NCBI GenBank assembly: GCA_963920575.1
Contig: OY986968.1
Location: 23,566,129 to 23,630,128, forward strand
Source: Narthecium ossifragum
Taxonomy: Eukaryota; Streptophyta; Magnoliopsida; Dioscoreales; Nartheciaceae
Direction: 5' to 3'
Length of the DNA stretch: 64,000 bases
Below the pieces are notes generated by a model. That model was not told the origin of the DNA and did no database searches. It was given only the letters and a program-made list of their open reading frames with translations. Positions 52,879 through 64,000 of this stretch are shown here, piece by piece (the first letter of the stretch is position 1; every line of letters begins with the position of its first letter). The position numbers and the translations under genes were made by a program.

Positions 52879-53982
52879 ACTCTTTTTTTTCCCTTTTTTT
52901 TTAAATTTATAGAGATATTTACTAATTAATTGTGAACTTACTCCTCCTCGGAAATTAAACAGGTTAATGCAGGTCTCACTACACAGTTGTTATTAGCTCT
53001 GTTTAATGTGAAAGGAGTTGTGCACTTCGGCATCGCAGGTAATGCAAACCCAGATCTTCAAATAGGCGACGTAACCATCCCTCAGTATTGGGCTCATACA
53101 GGCTTGTGGTATTGGCAGGTATAATTAGCTAGCTAGCTAGCCATGACAACCCCTATTTGTTATGTAATTAATATAGAGTTTATATCATAATTAAATTTCC
53201 CTAACCAACAGACACTATAGCTAGCTAGGCTTGATCATGTCAATGCATGCATGTCTCCATCTCTACAGAAATATGGAGATGGTCCAGATGATGAGCTATC
53301 ATTGGAGTCCAATGGAGACTATACCAGAACTATTGGCTACCTGAATATGTCACGCTACAGCACAATGACTGGAAACAAGAAGTCATCTGCAAACCTACTA
53401 AACAGTGCATGGTATCAACCTGAAGAGATCTTCCCTATAAATGGAGTTCCTGAAGTTAGACAACATGCATTCTGGGTCCCCATTGACAAGCATTACTTTG
53501 AAATCTCAAGGAAACTAGAGGTACTGTACAGTGTAAACAAACAAACCGTTTATATATAACTTTAAATTACAACATGCATGAGTCTTAAACTTATGATATA
53601 TATATATAATAAGGTGATGGAACTAGAGAGATGTGTCAACTCCACAACTTGCCTACCAAGGAGCCCTAAGGTGACAATGGTGAGCAGAGGATGCAGTGCA
53701 AACACGTTTGTAGATAATGCAGCTTACAGACAGTTCCTGAATTCCAAGTTTAACGTGACTCCGGTCGACATGGAGACCGCGGCGGTGTCGCTTGTCTGCC
53801 TGCAGCAAGATGCTCGTTTCATTGCCATCAGATCTCTCTCTGATCTGGCTGGTGGTGGATCAGCTTTGTCTAATGAAGCATCTGTTTATGGAACTCTAGC
53901 TGCTAACAATGCTGTTTCTGTTGCCATTCAGTTCATTTCCTTACTCTCCTCCTCCTCCTCCTCCTCCTCCTCCTCCATATAA
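52286..53982 (+). CDS. bark storage protein-like / nucleoside phosphorylase superfamily protein (5 exons)
   Basis: Exons 52286-52526, 52679-52746, 52963-53118, 53269-53520, 53614-53982 join in phase to 361 residues. Residues about 1-28 are a hydrophobic signal peptide (LLWIMALLAVLMVGSSNGS). The fold is that of MTA/SAH nucleosidases: GIVVPNAFEMSPLL, VMVMTGLGMVNAGLTTQLLL, HFGIAGNANPDLQIGDV, and near the end VDMETAAVSLVC followed by RSLSDLAGG, where the Met-Glu and Asp correspond to ribose-binding and catalytic residues of the family. Plant bark storage proteins store nitrogen in vacuoles; whether this one keeps enzyme activity is not known. The C-terminus is nine serines from a TCC repeat. An alternative start is Met4 or Met7. 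Confidence 0.88.
52826..52877 (+). repeat. (AT)n microsatellite in intron 2 of the storage-protein-like gene
   Basis: About 26 AT units. Confidence 0.9.
53946..53976 (+). repeat. (TCC)n coding microsatellite
   Basis: About ten CTC/TCC triplets encode the polyserine tail of the storage-protein-like product, five bases from the stop. It is likely to vary in length. Confidence 0.85.
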
Positions 53983-54201
53983 TTAAGAATGTCTTATTGG
54001 AAATCTAATATCTTGAATTATCAGAATATCTAGCTGGCAATTGTCAATTGTCAATTTTTTTTTTTCATGAGTTGAGATATTGTCAATTGTCTCCCAGCTT
54101 TAAGCAGCGTATAATTCGTCATTATAGATCTGTTTTAGGAGATTATAGTAACAATTACGGATGCACACATGTTCATGAGTAAGCACCGAAGCTACTGGGC
54201 C

Positions 54202-54209
54202 TTTGCCAT
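54202..54209. repeat. hAT target-site duplication (TTTGCCAT)
   Basis: TTTGCCAT occurs here and at 56597-56604, flanking the element ends. Eight bases is the hAT signature. Confidence 0.9.
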
Positions 54210-56596
54210 CAAGGGCGGAGCCAGGATTTTGATCTACCCTGGGCTGACTAAAGCTAAAGGCAAAAAAAATCAAAAAATTAAACATGTCAACATGACAACA
54301 TCCAATATTGTTTCAGTCAAGGGCAAGATGAATATTGACCCTTATGCATGGACCGATAGTGGCAAATTCACGTAAGGGATATCAAATGAAGCTATGTGCA
54401 CATTATCCAACATATTGAGATCTAATCATGCAAATTCACGTTCATGACATAGCAGGTCTAACAATTTTTTTTTATGAAATTGTAAATGTAATTGGTTGCA
54501 AAGCAACATTTTGAATCAGGCCCTTATCTCCATTATACCTTGCTACTCCAAACAGCAAAACCTATAAAAGAGCCATCAACATATCCCTTAACTAATTTTT
54601 GCAGAATATTCAGATCTTAATCCTTTCTAGAGATAGAAATCACCATACACGAAGTAATTTTCTCACCCAAGACCTTTGATAGTTCAAAGTGATCCATCAA
54701 TAAAGACATGTTGACAGACCAAATCCTATTTTACAAAATAAAGCTTGCTCGGTCATAAAAGAGAAAGAGTATCATGCAAGAATAAATCTTCATCACGGAT
54801 TTTATTTCTCACTTTGCTAGCAAGAATATGCAAAATTTCTTTCTGAATCATTGGTGAGGTATACTTTGCATTCTGTGGAGCCTTCTCTAAGATGACATCA
54901 TCAATACTAGCATTCATTCTTCCCATAAGTCTTATCATCTCTATGAAATTACCTCGATTCTTCGAAGAGAGAGATTCATCATGGCCTCTAAATGCACATG
55001 CTTGCAAACTAAGCCATCGAACGCTTTCAATTGTTGCCATAAGACGCAACCGGTTCTTCTGCACTTCTTCTAAAGTTTGTGCATTTATCACTTTATCAAT
55101 ATGACCAGTTACATTCATCAAAGCATCAACAGAATTCATAGCATTATTGTGAGGTGAAGTTGTACCTCCCACATGCATAAAAAAAGGACATCTAACCCCA
55201 TCATTAACTCTCTTCCAACTTCTAAATCCTTCAGTAGTCAACGTAGAATGACGAGCATTCTTATTTTCAAAGAGAAAACATGGAAAACAGAACGCTGCAT
55301 CCTTTGAAGGAGAGTACTTTAACCAAGGAAACAACTTAAACCAAGAACTTTGAAATCGAAGATTCTGTTGTCCTGATATGGTTGCCGGATACTCAGGCAT
55401 GCTAGGTTGATAGGGCCCCATTTTGATATAAGCTCGCCGGATTTCATCTCTTTGATTTACAGGATGTTCCCATATTGTAATACGTAAACCCGGATCCCGT
55501 TCAAGAGAAGTAATATCAATTTCAACTCTTTGACATTTGGAAGGAGGTTGGTCACTACTAGGATCTGATATGTCAATATTTGATGGAGCATGCTCATCAC
55601 TTGTTGATGCATGTTCTCTTGGTTTAAAGAACGAAAAAATAGTTTTCTTTCTCCTTTGTCCTTGAGTTTCCATAGTGATTTATAACCTATTCAAGTGATA
55701 TATGTGTAGTCATTAGCACACATGTAATTATACAATACATCAAACTTAACTTATTTGATTGAGTTCGTACTACACCAATAAGATCACAATCAGATCATTT
55801 AATTCACATTAATTCAGATTACTCACAATCTGAATTGCTCTCATCACTATCACATTTAATGATCTTATAGCAAATTATTTTTTCTGAATTGCTCTCATCA
55901 CAATCTGACCAAGTATTGCTCTCATCACAATCTGAATTAAATAATCTGATTCACTACAATATAAGTTACGGAGAAAAAATAAGAGATGAATAGAAATCAG
56001 CAAAATCCACCATTAGTTACATTGCTCAAATCACAAGATTCACAACAGTGGAGGAAAATAAATAAAAAGCATAGCAAAAAACAAACTTTGGATGGGAATA
56101 TGGGATCATGGGAAGAGGAATAGAAGTTCTGCACTCACCCCACCAAGCCGACAACCCCTCTGAGTCTCCGACCCTCCGTACGGACTACGGTCCCCACTCC
56201 CCACGGGCCACTGCCGAGACTTGAGAGAAAGAGCAAGAGAGAAAGAGCCAAAGATAGAGGTTAGAAAAATGGAATTTTGGGAGCTGGGTAGTGGGAATTT
56301 TGGGAGCTAGGGCCAGCTGGGGGGTAGTGGGCACGGGAGCTTCAGCCAGGGCAAGGGTGAGGTCATGAGGTGAGTGTGTGGTTTTTTTTAATTTAAGTTG
56401 TAAGTGAGTGGTAACGTGGGTTCACTTGACTCAGTTGACTGGCTTGTGTGTGGGCCCTGTGGGCGGTGGGCCAATTGGGTGGGTTTGGGCAGTGGCCAGT
56501 GGGCTAAGGAGTATATTATAAGCTATTTGACCAAAATTAGTTTAATTTTGACCTGGGGTACAGCCCACCTCAGCCTTCAAGGTGGCTCCGCCCATG
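54210..56596 (-). mobile_element. truncated hAT-family DNA transposon
   Basis: 2387 bases with TIRs CAAGGGCGGAGCCA (left) and CATGGGCGGAGCCA (right, reverse strand), and an 8-bp target duplication. Inside is the N-terminal part of a ZMYM1-like transposase on the minus strand and GC-rich leader sequence (56130-56400). The C-terminal half of the transposase is missing, so it is a deletion derivative. Confidence 0.9.
54753..55673 (-). pseudogene. hAT transposase, ZMYM1-like, N-terminal part only
   Basis: 306 codons from ATG 55673. It begins METQGQRRKKTIFSFFKP, then a TTF-type zinc finger (FQSSWFKLFPWLKYSPSKDAAFCFPCFLF, about residues 105-135), LTTEGFRSWKRVN, and a helical region with ALMNVTGHIDKVI, ACAFRGHDESLSSKNRGNFIEM (about 225-250) and TSPMIQKEILHILA. 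Family proteins run to about 700-800 residues with an RNase H-like DDE core and a dimerisation domain; these are absent, and the frame ends soon after KVRNKIRDED. The zinc finger binds element ends; the protein alone cannot transpose. Confidence 0.85.
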
Positions 56597-56839
56597 TTTG
56601 CCATAGGCCTGTTATGGTCGGTTACTATTTGACGAGACTTGATCGGCTGCGACGAGCATCAACAAATGGCTATGATATCTTTAAACCACTTATGCAAAAA
56701 GCCTTTGATGGTTTGGTTGGATCCACAATAGAAAAAAGAAGGGGGAAAAAAAAAGTCTGATTATTAATCTTTGGTAAATCTGATACTTTCTCATCATATC
56801 TTTTTTATTGTTTTTAAAATTTGAGCCTTTGAAATAATT

Positions 56840-57580
56840 CAAATTTTGTCTATTGTTGATCCATAATTGGTTGCTAAAGATTGGCCGCGAAAGCTTTCAC
56901 GGCAACAAAAGATTGGTTGCTAAAGATTTAGCCGCAAATGATAGAAAGTATTAGCGGGCGGTCATGATATGTGAAATAATACTTTTAAGGGCGAAAAATT
57001 TTGTGGCAGCAAAAGGTTGGTTGTTGAAGATTTAGCGGTGGTTGTAGCTTGTCTTGAACCTTAGCTACTGTTCGGAGGACTTTGGTGAGTTTTGTCTGAT
57101 TTGGTGATGAGGGCCTTGAGGCATGGATTGTACTGTGCAATTGGTCCTAGGTTTTAGCCTCTTACTCAACTCATCAAAAAAAAAAGAAAAAAAAACTTAT
57201 TAGTGACGCCCTACTGAATAATACTTATAACGGCGAAAGTTTACTTGTCGCAAAAGATTGGTCGCTAAAAATTCAGCGGCGGCTATCTTACTAGCGGAAA
57301 ACATCTACTTTATGCGACAAAAATCTCGTGGCGCCAAAAGGTTGGTCGCTAAATCTTTAGCGGCGGTTAGCTTATCAGCGGCGGCCCTGCTGAATTATAC
57401 TTTTAACGATGAAAAGTTTAGTGGCGCAAAGCATTGGTCGCTAAAGATTAAGGGATGGCTAGCTTATTAGCGGTGGTCATCTACTTTTAGCGACGAAAAC
57501 TTCGTGTCACCCAACAGATTTGTCGCGAAATATTTAGCGGCGGTTAGCTGAATGATCGAAAGTAATCGCATGGCCGCCGC
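56840..57580 (+). repeat. degenerate subterminal-repeat tract, CACTA- or MULE-like
   Basis: Motifs such as TTGGTCGCTAAAGATT, TTTAGCGGCGGTTAGCTT and ACTTTTAGCGACGAAAA recur about eight times in a loose array. Such repeats are typical of subterminal regions of plant CACTA or Mutator elements. No terminal CACTA or transposase is seen. Confidence 0.45.
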
Positions 57581-57994
57581 CGCCGCTGATTAATTAGTAT
57601 GCAGAATCGAAACGGAAAAGTATAATGAGCTCCCGGAGGTGCAAAAGGAAAACTCCTTAAATTTACTTGGATTTACTAAAGACGTGTCACCTGTTCATCG
57701 CCTGATAATGCAACAATATTGCTAAAAATAACAAAGGCGTTCCCGTTTCAGTCCACTTCCGACGACGACGACGATGGCTTCCAAAGATGTTTCCAACTAT
57801 TTGCAGTACAATTGTTACCAGTAATGTTATACATTTGTACAAACACAACCATATTCTTCAAAAGATTGAGGAACTTTTATATGCCTGCACTAACAGCTAG
57901 AACAGACTGGTGTCAAAGCTGGAGTAATCATAATTTACTCAGTATACACCACCTCCCCGGTGTCTCCTTTTAGAGCACGACTCTGTGTAGGTGA

Positions 57995-60900
57995 CTAGCG
58001 CTGGAATGATAAGGAATATGAACCAGAGTTCGGATCCTTGACTGCTTTGAAGTTGTCCACACTCATCCCAAATCGCCCCAACACTGAATTTCCCATCTCT
58101 TTCAGTTTACCTGCCACGATTCAAAACTTGATGTCTAAAAGAGAGGCGAAATTTCAGTTTTGCAGAAAAAAATCGCATGCCCTTTCAGAGTGTCTTGGTG
58201 AAAGTACAATATGCATGGCTTTCTCAACTATTTGGTACTGGATAAAGGGAAATATCATCGTTGGCATCTAACAAAAAATGAGTTCATCACTTGAGCAGAA
58301 GACTACAGAGCTTGCAATAAGATCTACAGGGTTAATCAGCTTGCAAGCACGGCTGATCTCATTGAAGCCGTCTGGATGCCTAGTTTCACCATATAGTTTT
58401 GTAAAACCGTGTCTTACAAGAAACAATTGTTTCTTTGTTTCATTGAAAACTCGTTCTAGAATATTATAGTTTCTAAAGCTTAGAAACCACATTATAGTAA
58501 CAACGCATGCAAAGCGCAAGGGTTCTGCCTATATAACAAAGTGCATTTTGATTTTAGCTACCAATTGTTGAACAACCGTCAGTTAGCCAAACAGGGCCAT
58601 AGGCATATTTAATGAAGTTAGTCGATGGCTTGAGAAGAAAAGGTCATAGTCTCGACTCAAGTAATACAGCCACAGAGATCTGATAATTATTATCAAGACT
58701 AAGACAAGATAGTGAAAATGTTAACTAGCGAATAACTGAATAGGATTCGTCAACAACTTCATCATCAACTGCTCTCAAATCTAGAAGCTAAAAAGATTCA
58801 TTTCATGTGCTAGTAAGCACAAAGTTTGCTTTTGTGGAGCCCTCTGAATCATACTTCTCCTGAGGTGAATGGTGTACATGAGAACAAGAAAATGTTGACC
58901 ATGCTCTTGAGTAACCAAGAGTGCAAATTGAAAAAAGATCGCATAAACTAAATGTATCATTAACTTGATTATCCCGATAAACAAGAAACTTGGATGACGT
59001 TAAGCAGTTTTGGAAGTAAATGTACTTGGATTTTAGGTTTACTTTCTGTTTTTGACATTATATATTTCCAAATTGATATCCAACATTGCAAGTTTTTTAA
59101 TGAAAACAATAAACAAGAAAAAGAAACTAAGCTCTAAACTTACCAATCATCTCTTCTTTCATCTTTTCTCGTTTTTCGGCTGCCAATGGCTCCAATCGTC
59201 TTATGACCCTCATAGCTTGTTCATTTGAAGGGTCCAAGTCAAGAATTTTTTTCATATCTGCAGAAAACATCAGAAAAAAAGAAATAACCCCCATAGAAAG
59301 AGCAGACCCAAAACAGTAAAAGGGAATAACCACCACCCTACCATTAATGGCCTCTTCCAAGTGGTCAAGCTTTTCATGGGCCTCTGCTCTTCTAAGCAAA
59401 GCCTTTACATATGAAGGATTTAGCTCCAATGCTTTTGTGCATTCCTTAATTGTTTCATCAAACCTACCCTGGAAAATGGAAAGGCAATAGAATCAGTTTA
59501 TGCAAAAACAAGACTAAGCAACTAAATTTCTTCAAGTGCAAAGTTGGCCATGTTGGTTTGTCCATAAGTTCCATTAGATAACCCAAGCTTCTCCAACTCC
59601 CAATAACACTGCTCATCGGCCTCCTCAATATATCGGAGACAGGTTGCCACTTGCTGAACTCAGCTTTAGAATTTCATATTAGGTTTGATTATAAGAGCAT
59701 CTAGAAACAAAAAAGATAAGGAAAGAACCCATTAAGAATAAGTGGCAGAGCAACATGTCAATGGAGCTTATTTGAGTGCTTTACAGTTTTTCCATATTTC
59801 TTACAAATACAAAGAATTGATAAGATTTCATCAAACTGGAAAATACATGAACGGAAGACTCTAATACAGAAAGATCGCAAAGCTTTGACAGAGTATAGAC
59901 TACTGAAGGAAGCAGTTCAGTTCCAGTAGAAGATTTCATGTTGGCATCTAAGTTTTCAGTGTCCAAGAGACTGCAAAAAGGATTCTATAAACTAAACAGT
60001 GGAGATTTCTAACTTTCACCGCACGCTCGAATTGAATTAGCTTGGCATTAACATGAAGAGGACGCATTAAGATTTAAGCCAATAGGTTCTAATTATGTAA
60101 TGAGGTACACAATATGCTAGGCACAAACAAGCTAAAACCAAAATTTAGTGACAAGGATTGCTACTTCTGAGGTCGAAATGCTAAGCTCCAGCCATGCAGA
60201 TCTAAATAGAAGCAGGCATAAAATGGAAAAAGAAATTATGAGATTAAACATGTTGGTAGAGTGGCAACAAAGAAGGAAGGGTGGTGGACATAAACAAACA
60301 TCTATAGTGCTAATTAGCCCATAATTATCACTAGAAACAACATGGTTGATTAATCAAGGAATTAAACCATGGAGATTCATCTATACTGATCACAAAGTAA
60401 TTTTCAGACCAAATTCTATAAAATATAGCATACCAGTTTCAAGTAGCACATGCCACGGTTAGCATAACAAATAGAACGAACATCCTCCGATGAAGGGACT
60501 TCAGAAGCAATTTGAAGAGCAACTTCATATTGTGCTAATGCTTCTTCATACTGTCCAGCTCCGAAAAATGTATTTCCTTCCTTCTTAGCATCATTAGCTT
60601 GATCTAGAGCCCTCTGCTTCAACAAGAAACTTGAAAGACTCGTATCACAGATTTCAAGAAATAAATTCGCAATTGTTATTTATACATACATAATAAGCAC
60701 TCTATCGACACACTGAATTTGAAATAAAGAACTTACAACATTCAAACATACAGAAGTGCTAGTGCTCTTAAATCAAATAGAAGAAAGAAAAATTTTAAAA
60801 CCAATCTTTCTACCATAGGTCCATAGGCGCCTATCCTAAGAGTACAATCTAAACTCTGTTTTCCGAGCTGAAATGTCCACCACAAATGCTATAACAAGCA

Positions 60901-61969
60901 GATGTACATACAAGAAAATCCAAGAAAACAAACTTCGATATCAAAGGGAGACGATCAGTTGGGTAAAGCGCGAATAATTAGTTTACATTGCAAGATGATC
61001 ACACATTATAAGCATGATTATAAACAAAAAAGCTAAGACCTCTATGGAATGAGCCATTCCCCTTCAGTGATTTAAGACCTCAAATTCGTGAGAAGAGAGA
61101 CTTAGAAACTAGGAAATAGAGCCAAAGCTCAGTGATTGAAACAAAAAAAAAAAAAGACAATGTTTTGGGAAAAACTTGAAAGGCTAGACAAGGAAGTTTG
61201 AGGAATATATGCAACTGGAAAAGAGATCATTAACCATCTAGAAGGATAGCTAATAACAGCATTTCTGCAGGATTAAATACGGGGATAGAAAGTTTTCGGA
61301 TAATGAACTTGTCCCCCTGTCCAAGTCTACTCTCATGTTTTTTTAAGGAGTTAATTATCTTGTTGGTCCTATTCTATGACAGAAATCCTTGCATATATCA
61401 GCATCCGTAAGTGATTTCCTGCAAGGAACAGAAAGTAGTGATGTCACTAGCCATCTTGATGATATAACTCATCTTGGTTTCTGCATATTGGATGGTACTT
61501 AGCCCTTGGAGGTAGGTTTACTAGGTTAGGGTATTCTGCATATATATTCCAAACCACATTTCACACCTGATCCTTGTGCAATAACGTGTAAGTAAACAAA
61601 TAAGGTAGTCGTTCCCTTCATCGAGTTCAATTCCATTCCACTCTTATTCCTGTTCCTCTAACAAGTTGTCAACAATTATGTCCCTGTTCCATACTCATAT
61701 TATGATTACCCTTCATGATTGGCTCTAAAAGAATCGAAGGAACGAAAGAGCTAAACGAGATTTAAAGCGAATCAATAACAGATTTGAAACCCTTGGATAT
61801 TAAATAGAACGAAGAGAGAGAGAAAGAGAACAGATTGGACCTCCCTCAACTGCTCCTCCGTGAGTGCGTCCTCGAATCCCTCCTCCTCGTCGCTGCCTGC
61901 CTCCTCTCCTCTCGGCGGCAGCGCTGTTGCATCGTCTTGATCGCCGCACTCCGGCTCGATGACCACCAT
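57995..61969 (-). CDS. tetratricopeptide repeat protein, TTC1-like (5 exons)
   Basis: Minus-strand exons: 61841-61969, 60434-60613, 59342-59468, 59144-59257, 57995-58110. They join in phase to 221 residues. Residues 1-43 are acidic (MVVIEPECGDQDDATALPP..DEEEGFEDALTEEQLRE). Three TPR-type helix pairs follow: ANDAKKEGNTFFGAGQYEEAL, SICYANRGMCYLKLGRFDETI, and ALELNPSYVKALLRRAEAHEKL; then ILDLDPSNEQAMRVIRRLEPL and a conserved C-terminus LGRFGMSVDNFKAV.DPNSGSYSLSFQR. TPRs mediate protein-protein contacts, often with chaperones; no partner is known here. The exon 2 acceptor is AAGCAG, so a start at 60616 adding one Gln is also possible. The gene appears complete. Confidence 0.92.
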
Positions 61970-62075
61970 GGTTGCCGACTGGAGGAATACGCACGCCGAC
62001 CCCTTCTACTTCTTGAGAAGGGCCAGAGGTCCAAATAGGAGCCCTAACTTGTCATTAAATCCACGCAGAATCTTT
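61970..62075 (-). promoter_or_regulatory. short leader/promoter region of the TPR gene
   Basis: Only about 106 bases separate the TPR start codon from the stop of the next minus-strand ORF. No TATA box is clear, so the promoter probably overlaps that ORF. Confidence 0.3.
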
Positions 62076-62645
62076 TTAGGCCTTAAAACCAAGCTGCCTG
62101 ACAAAGGACGTAACTACCCTTTCCCCCATTTTTTTTTTATCTTTCCGGTTCTTTTTCTCTCTCTTCTCTCCTCTCTCTCCTCCGACCGGTTCCACCTCTA
62201 CCGCCGCCTGCTCCGCTTTGTTCTTCTCCTTATCCTTGCTCTTCTTTCCTTTCTCCCTTCGCCGCCCCCTCCCGCCGCCTCTGGTGGCCGCGGCGCTTGC
62301 CTCGGAGCTCGCGAGGTGCTCCTCAAACGCCTCGATCGCCTGGTGGATAAGCACCCGATCCGGGGAACAATCCCAGCGGGACCAGTAGCTCGTGGAGCAA
62401 TCGAAGCATCCACAGTCCAGCCGAGGCCGGTAAGGCCTCCCCCGCCTCCGGCACCACCTCCCCTCCTCCACCTCTGCCGCCCCCAGCCCCTTCAGCGACC
62501 TCTTCACCATGTAAGCCAGCACCTCCTCATCCTCGCTCCGGAGCGCCGCCGTGAGAACCACGATCCGCGGACGAGTGGATCCGAGAGGCCACCGGAGGAG
62601 TGGATCCGAGAGGCCGCCGTGAGCACCACAATCGATCCCGAGCAC
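62076..62645 (-). pseudogene. partial conserved plant protein gene
   Basis: A 189-codon frame: LTAALRSEDEEVLAYMVKRSLKGL, DCGCFDCSTSYWSRWDCSPDRV, LIHQAIEAFEEHLASSEAS, then a Lys/Arg/Glu-rich tail. The Cys-rich DCGCFDC/SYW block and the HQAIEAFEEHL helix match a plant-specific uncharacterised family I remember as ending in a conserved Arg/Trp-rich tail; here the C-terminus is basic and ends FVRQLGFKA. N- and C-termini look atypical, so it is a fragment or a divergent copy. Function unknown. A GGATCCGAGAGGCC repeat (62577 and 62604) sits in the start region. Confidence 0.55.
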
Positions 62646-62649
62646 CGCC

Positions 62650-64000
62650 CCTCCACATGACGGCAGGGATCTAATCTGGACCCTCTTAAACTAGTTATTG
62701 TATAGCATTATCGGTGATGAATCTAGTTACCTAAATATTAAAAGTTGGAAACTTGGAAATAAGATTGTGAAACTACGAGTGCAAGTCCAAACCGACAAAT
62801 ATTAAGTTAAAGAAACTAAAACCGATTTTCGGTTAAATAATCATATTTTACATTATAGAGTTAAAAACCTACAACATCTCACGATTTTCTCATTTTCAAG
62901 TTTCATCTTTTTAATTTTTCTCTTTTCACCATTTAAACCTAAGATCCGTCGCCTCCGTTGTTGTTCTCGCCAATCAGCCACCATAGATCAATTTCTCTAA
63001 TCTCTAGGATCCCTTTTATACCAATCTTAACCTCCAATAACCTCAGATCCGTCATCTACTTTCTTTTTTTATATTTTTCTTTTTTCGTTATTTAGATCTC
63101 AGATCCGCCGTTTTCGTTGTTGTTCTTGTCAATCAACCACCGTGGATCAAATCCCCGGGTGCTTAGAATCCCTCACGTGACCAGGTCATGCTAGTGCCTG
63201 GGCCATGCCAGGGCTGGAGGCATGCCCGGGTCATAGCCCTTAAAAAGGAGGCCCAGCATGGCCCGCCCAGACGTGTGCCATACTTGGCGGGCCGAGCCCA
63301 AGCACATCATGTGGCGTGCCGCCTGCCACGTACTTGGCCGGTCCGGCCCATTTGGCACCACTAAGTCATAAGTGACGGCAAAATCTCCACAAGAGTGTAA
63401 AAGAGTCTTTGGAAATTAAAAAAAAAAAACAAAAAGATTCTACCAGACTCGTAGAGAGTCTGAAAGAATCAATTTTCGTGCTTGGAGGATGTATGGCCAT
63501 CAAAGTTGCCGTAAAGATAATCCCAATAGGACCTCACATATATCTCTCGATCAGAAAGCTACAGGAGTTGGCTTAGTCATCTCTCACTAGAAATTGGGAA
63601 GAAATTTAACACCTTTGCTGATCACATAGGTTGATACCTGACAGGCCACTTTTTTCGGTATCCTTTCAAATTAACTATCAATCGTTCTCGCAAATTTATG
63701 TCCTAAATATAAAACCACCTGTTGATTATATATAAAGGTGTTGTATCTTTCAACAGTAATTTTACTATAATCATCTAGTTTAAATCAATGTATCAAAGTG
63801 AAAAACCAGAGCGGGCAGTAAATTCTCTTCAGCCTTATGCATGTATTGAAAAGATTCTTTGGAGTAGGATTCGCCGTAGGACAGAGGATTCCTACCTAGA
63901 TTGAAGATTGTAAACACCTTCTTGACCTTTATTTGATACATATAAGCACAGAGTTCTCTCTTCTGACATCTCTTCTTCTTCTTCTTCTAATTATATATGA
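62650..64000. other. no gene recognised
   Basis: A repeated motif with TTGTTGTTCT and CAATCA-CCACC occurs near 62960 and 63120. 63171-63365 is GC-rich with palindromic GCCCGGGTC/GGGCCGAGCCC-type words, typical of a transposon terminus but unassigned. 63900-64000 ends in TTCTTCTTCTTC and may be LTR-like. None is firm enough to name. Confidence 0.4.

Noticed and set aside
57719..58271. Small plus-strand ORFs at the 3' end of the TPR gene
   Set aside because: They are antisense to the terminal exon and 3' UTR; the minus strand has the conserved protein.

Overview
The window is nuclear DNA of a flowering plant. It has intron-rich plant genes, full-length LTR retrotransposons, Pack-type elements carrying plant gene pieces, and hAT and Harbinger elements. 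GC-rich first exons and captured GC-rich gene pieces suggest a monocot; a commelinid such as pineapple is only a low-confidence guess.

Layout. 1-2624 is the left part of a Ty3/gypsy element on the minus strand (gag-protease plus LTR), cut by the window edge. 2870-3410 is an AT-rich fold-back. 3420-4018 and 13815-16532 are two halves of one block, an inverted copy of the 3' half of the tocopherol cyclase gene (VTE1) plus downstream DNA; the parent locus is at 47288-50452. A decayed Ty1/copia element (4019-13814, TSD TATAT) splits the copy. It contains a Pack-type element (about 4195-6030) with a piece of the chloroplast ATP synthase gamma gene. 16849-17461 is a GC-rich stretch of unknown origin, and 17722-19045 is a 20-bp minisatellite.

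19190-38888 is a nested pair of chromovirus-type Ty3/gypsy elements. The inner one (23777-33848, TSD GTGAC) sits in the reverse transcriptase gene of the outer one (TSD CCTTC). Both have LTRs above 2.3 kb carrying arrays of short palindromes, and 5' and 3' LTRs of each element differ by a whole repeat unit. The outer element landed just upstream of a broken aspartic protease gene (38905-39500).

The right third is genic. A TIR-flanked element with a U-box E3 ligase fragment (40576-41519) is followed by an apparently intact VTE1 gene (41833-49553, 10 exons, 499 aa, one GC-AG intron), a Harbinger-like MITE (50456-51233), a bark-storage-protein/nucleosidase-like gene (52286-53982, 5 exons, 361 aa), a truncated hAT element with an 8-bp TSD (54210-56596), a degenerate repeat tract, a TPR (TTC1-like) gene on the minus strand (57995-61969, 5 exons, 221 aa), and a partial conserved gene (62076-62645). 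I recognise no gene from 62650 to 64000.

The host genes do not form a pathway: VTE1 makes tocopherols in plastids, the storage-protein-like gene is probably secretory or vacuolar, and the TPR protein is probably a soluble adaptor. The main story is structural. An inverted gene duplication, serial TE insertion and gene-fragment capture can be ordered in time because paralogous empty sites and target-site duplications are visible.
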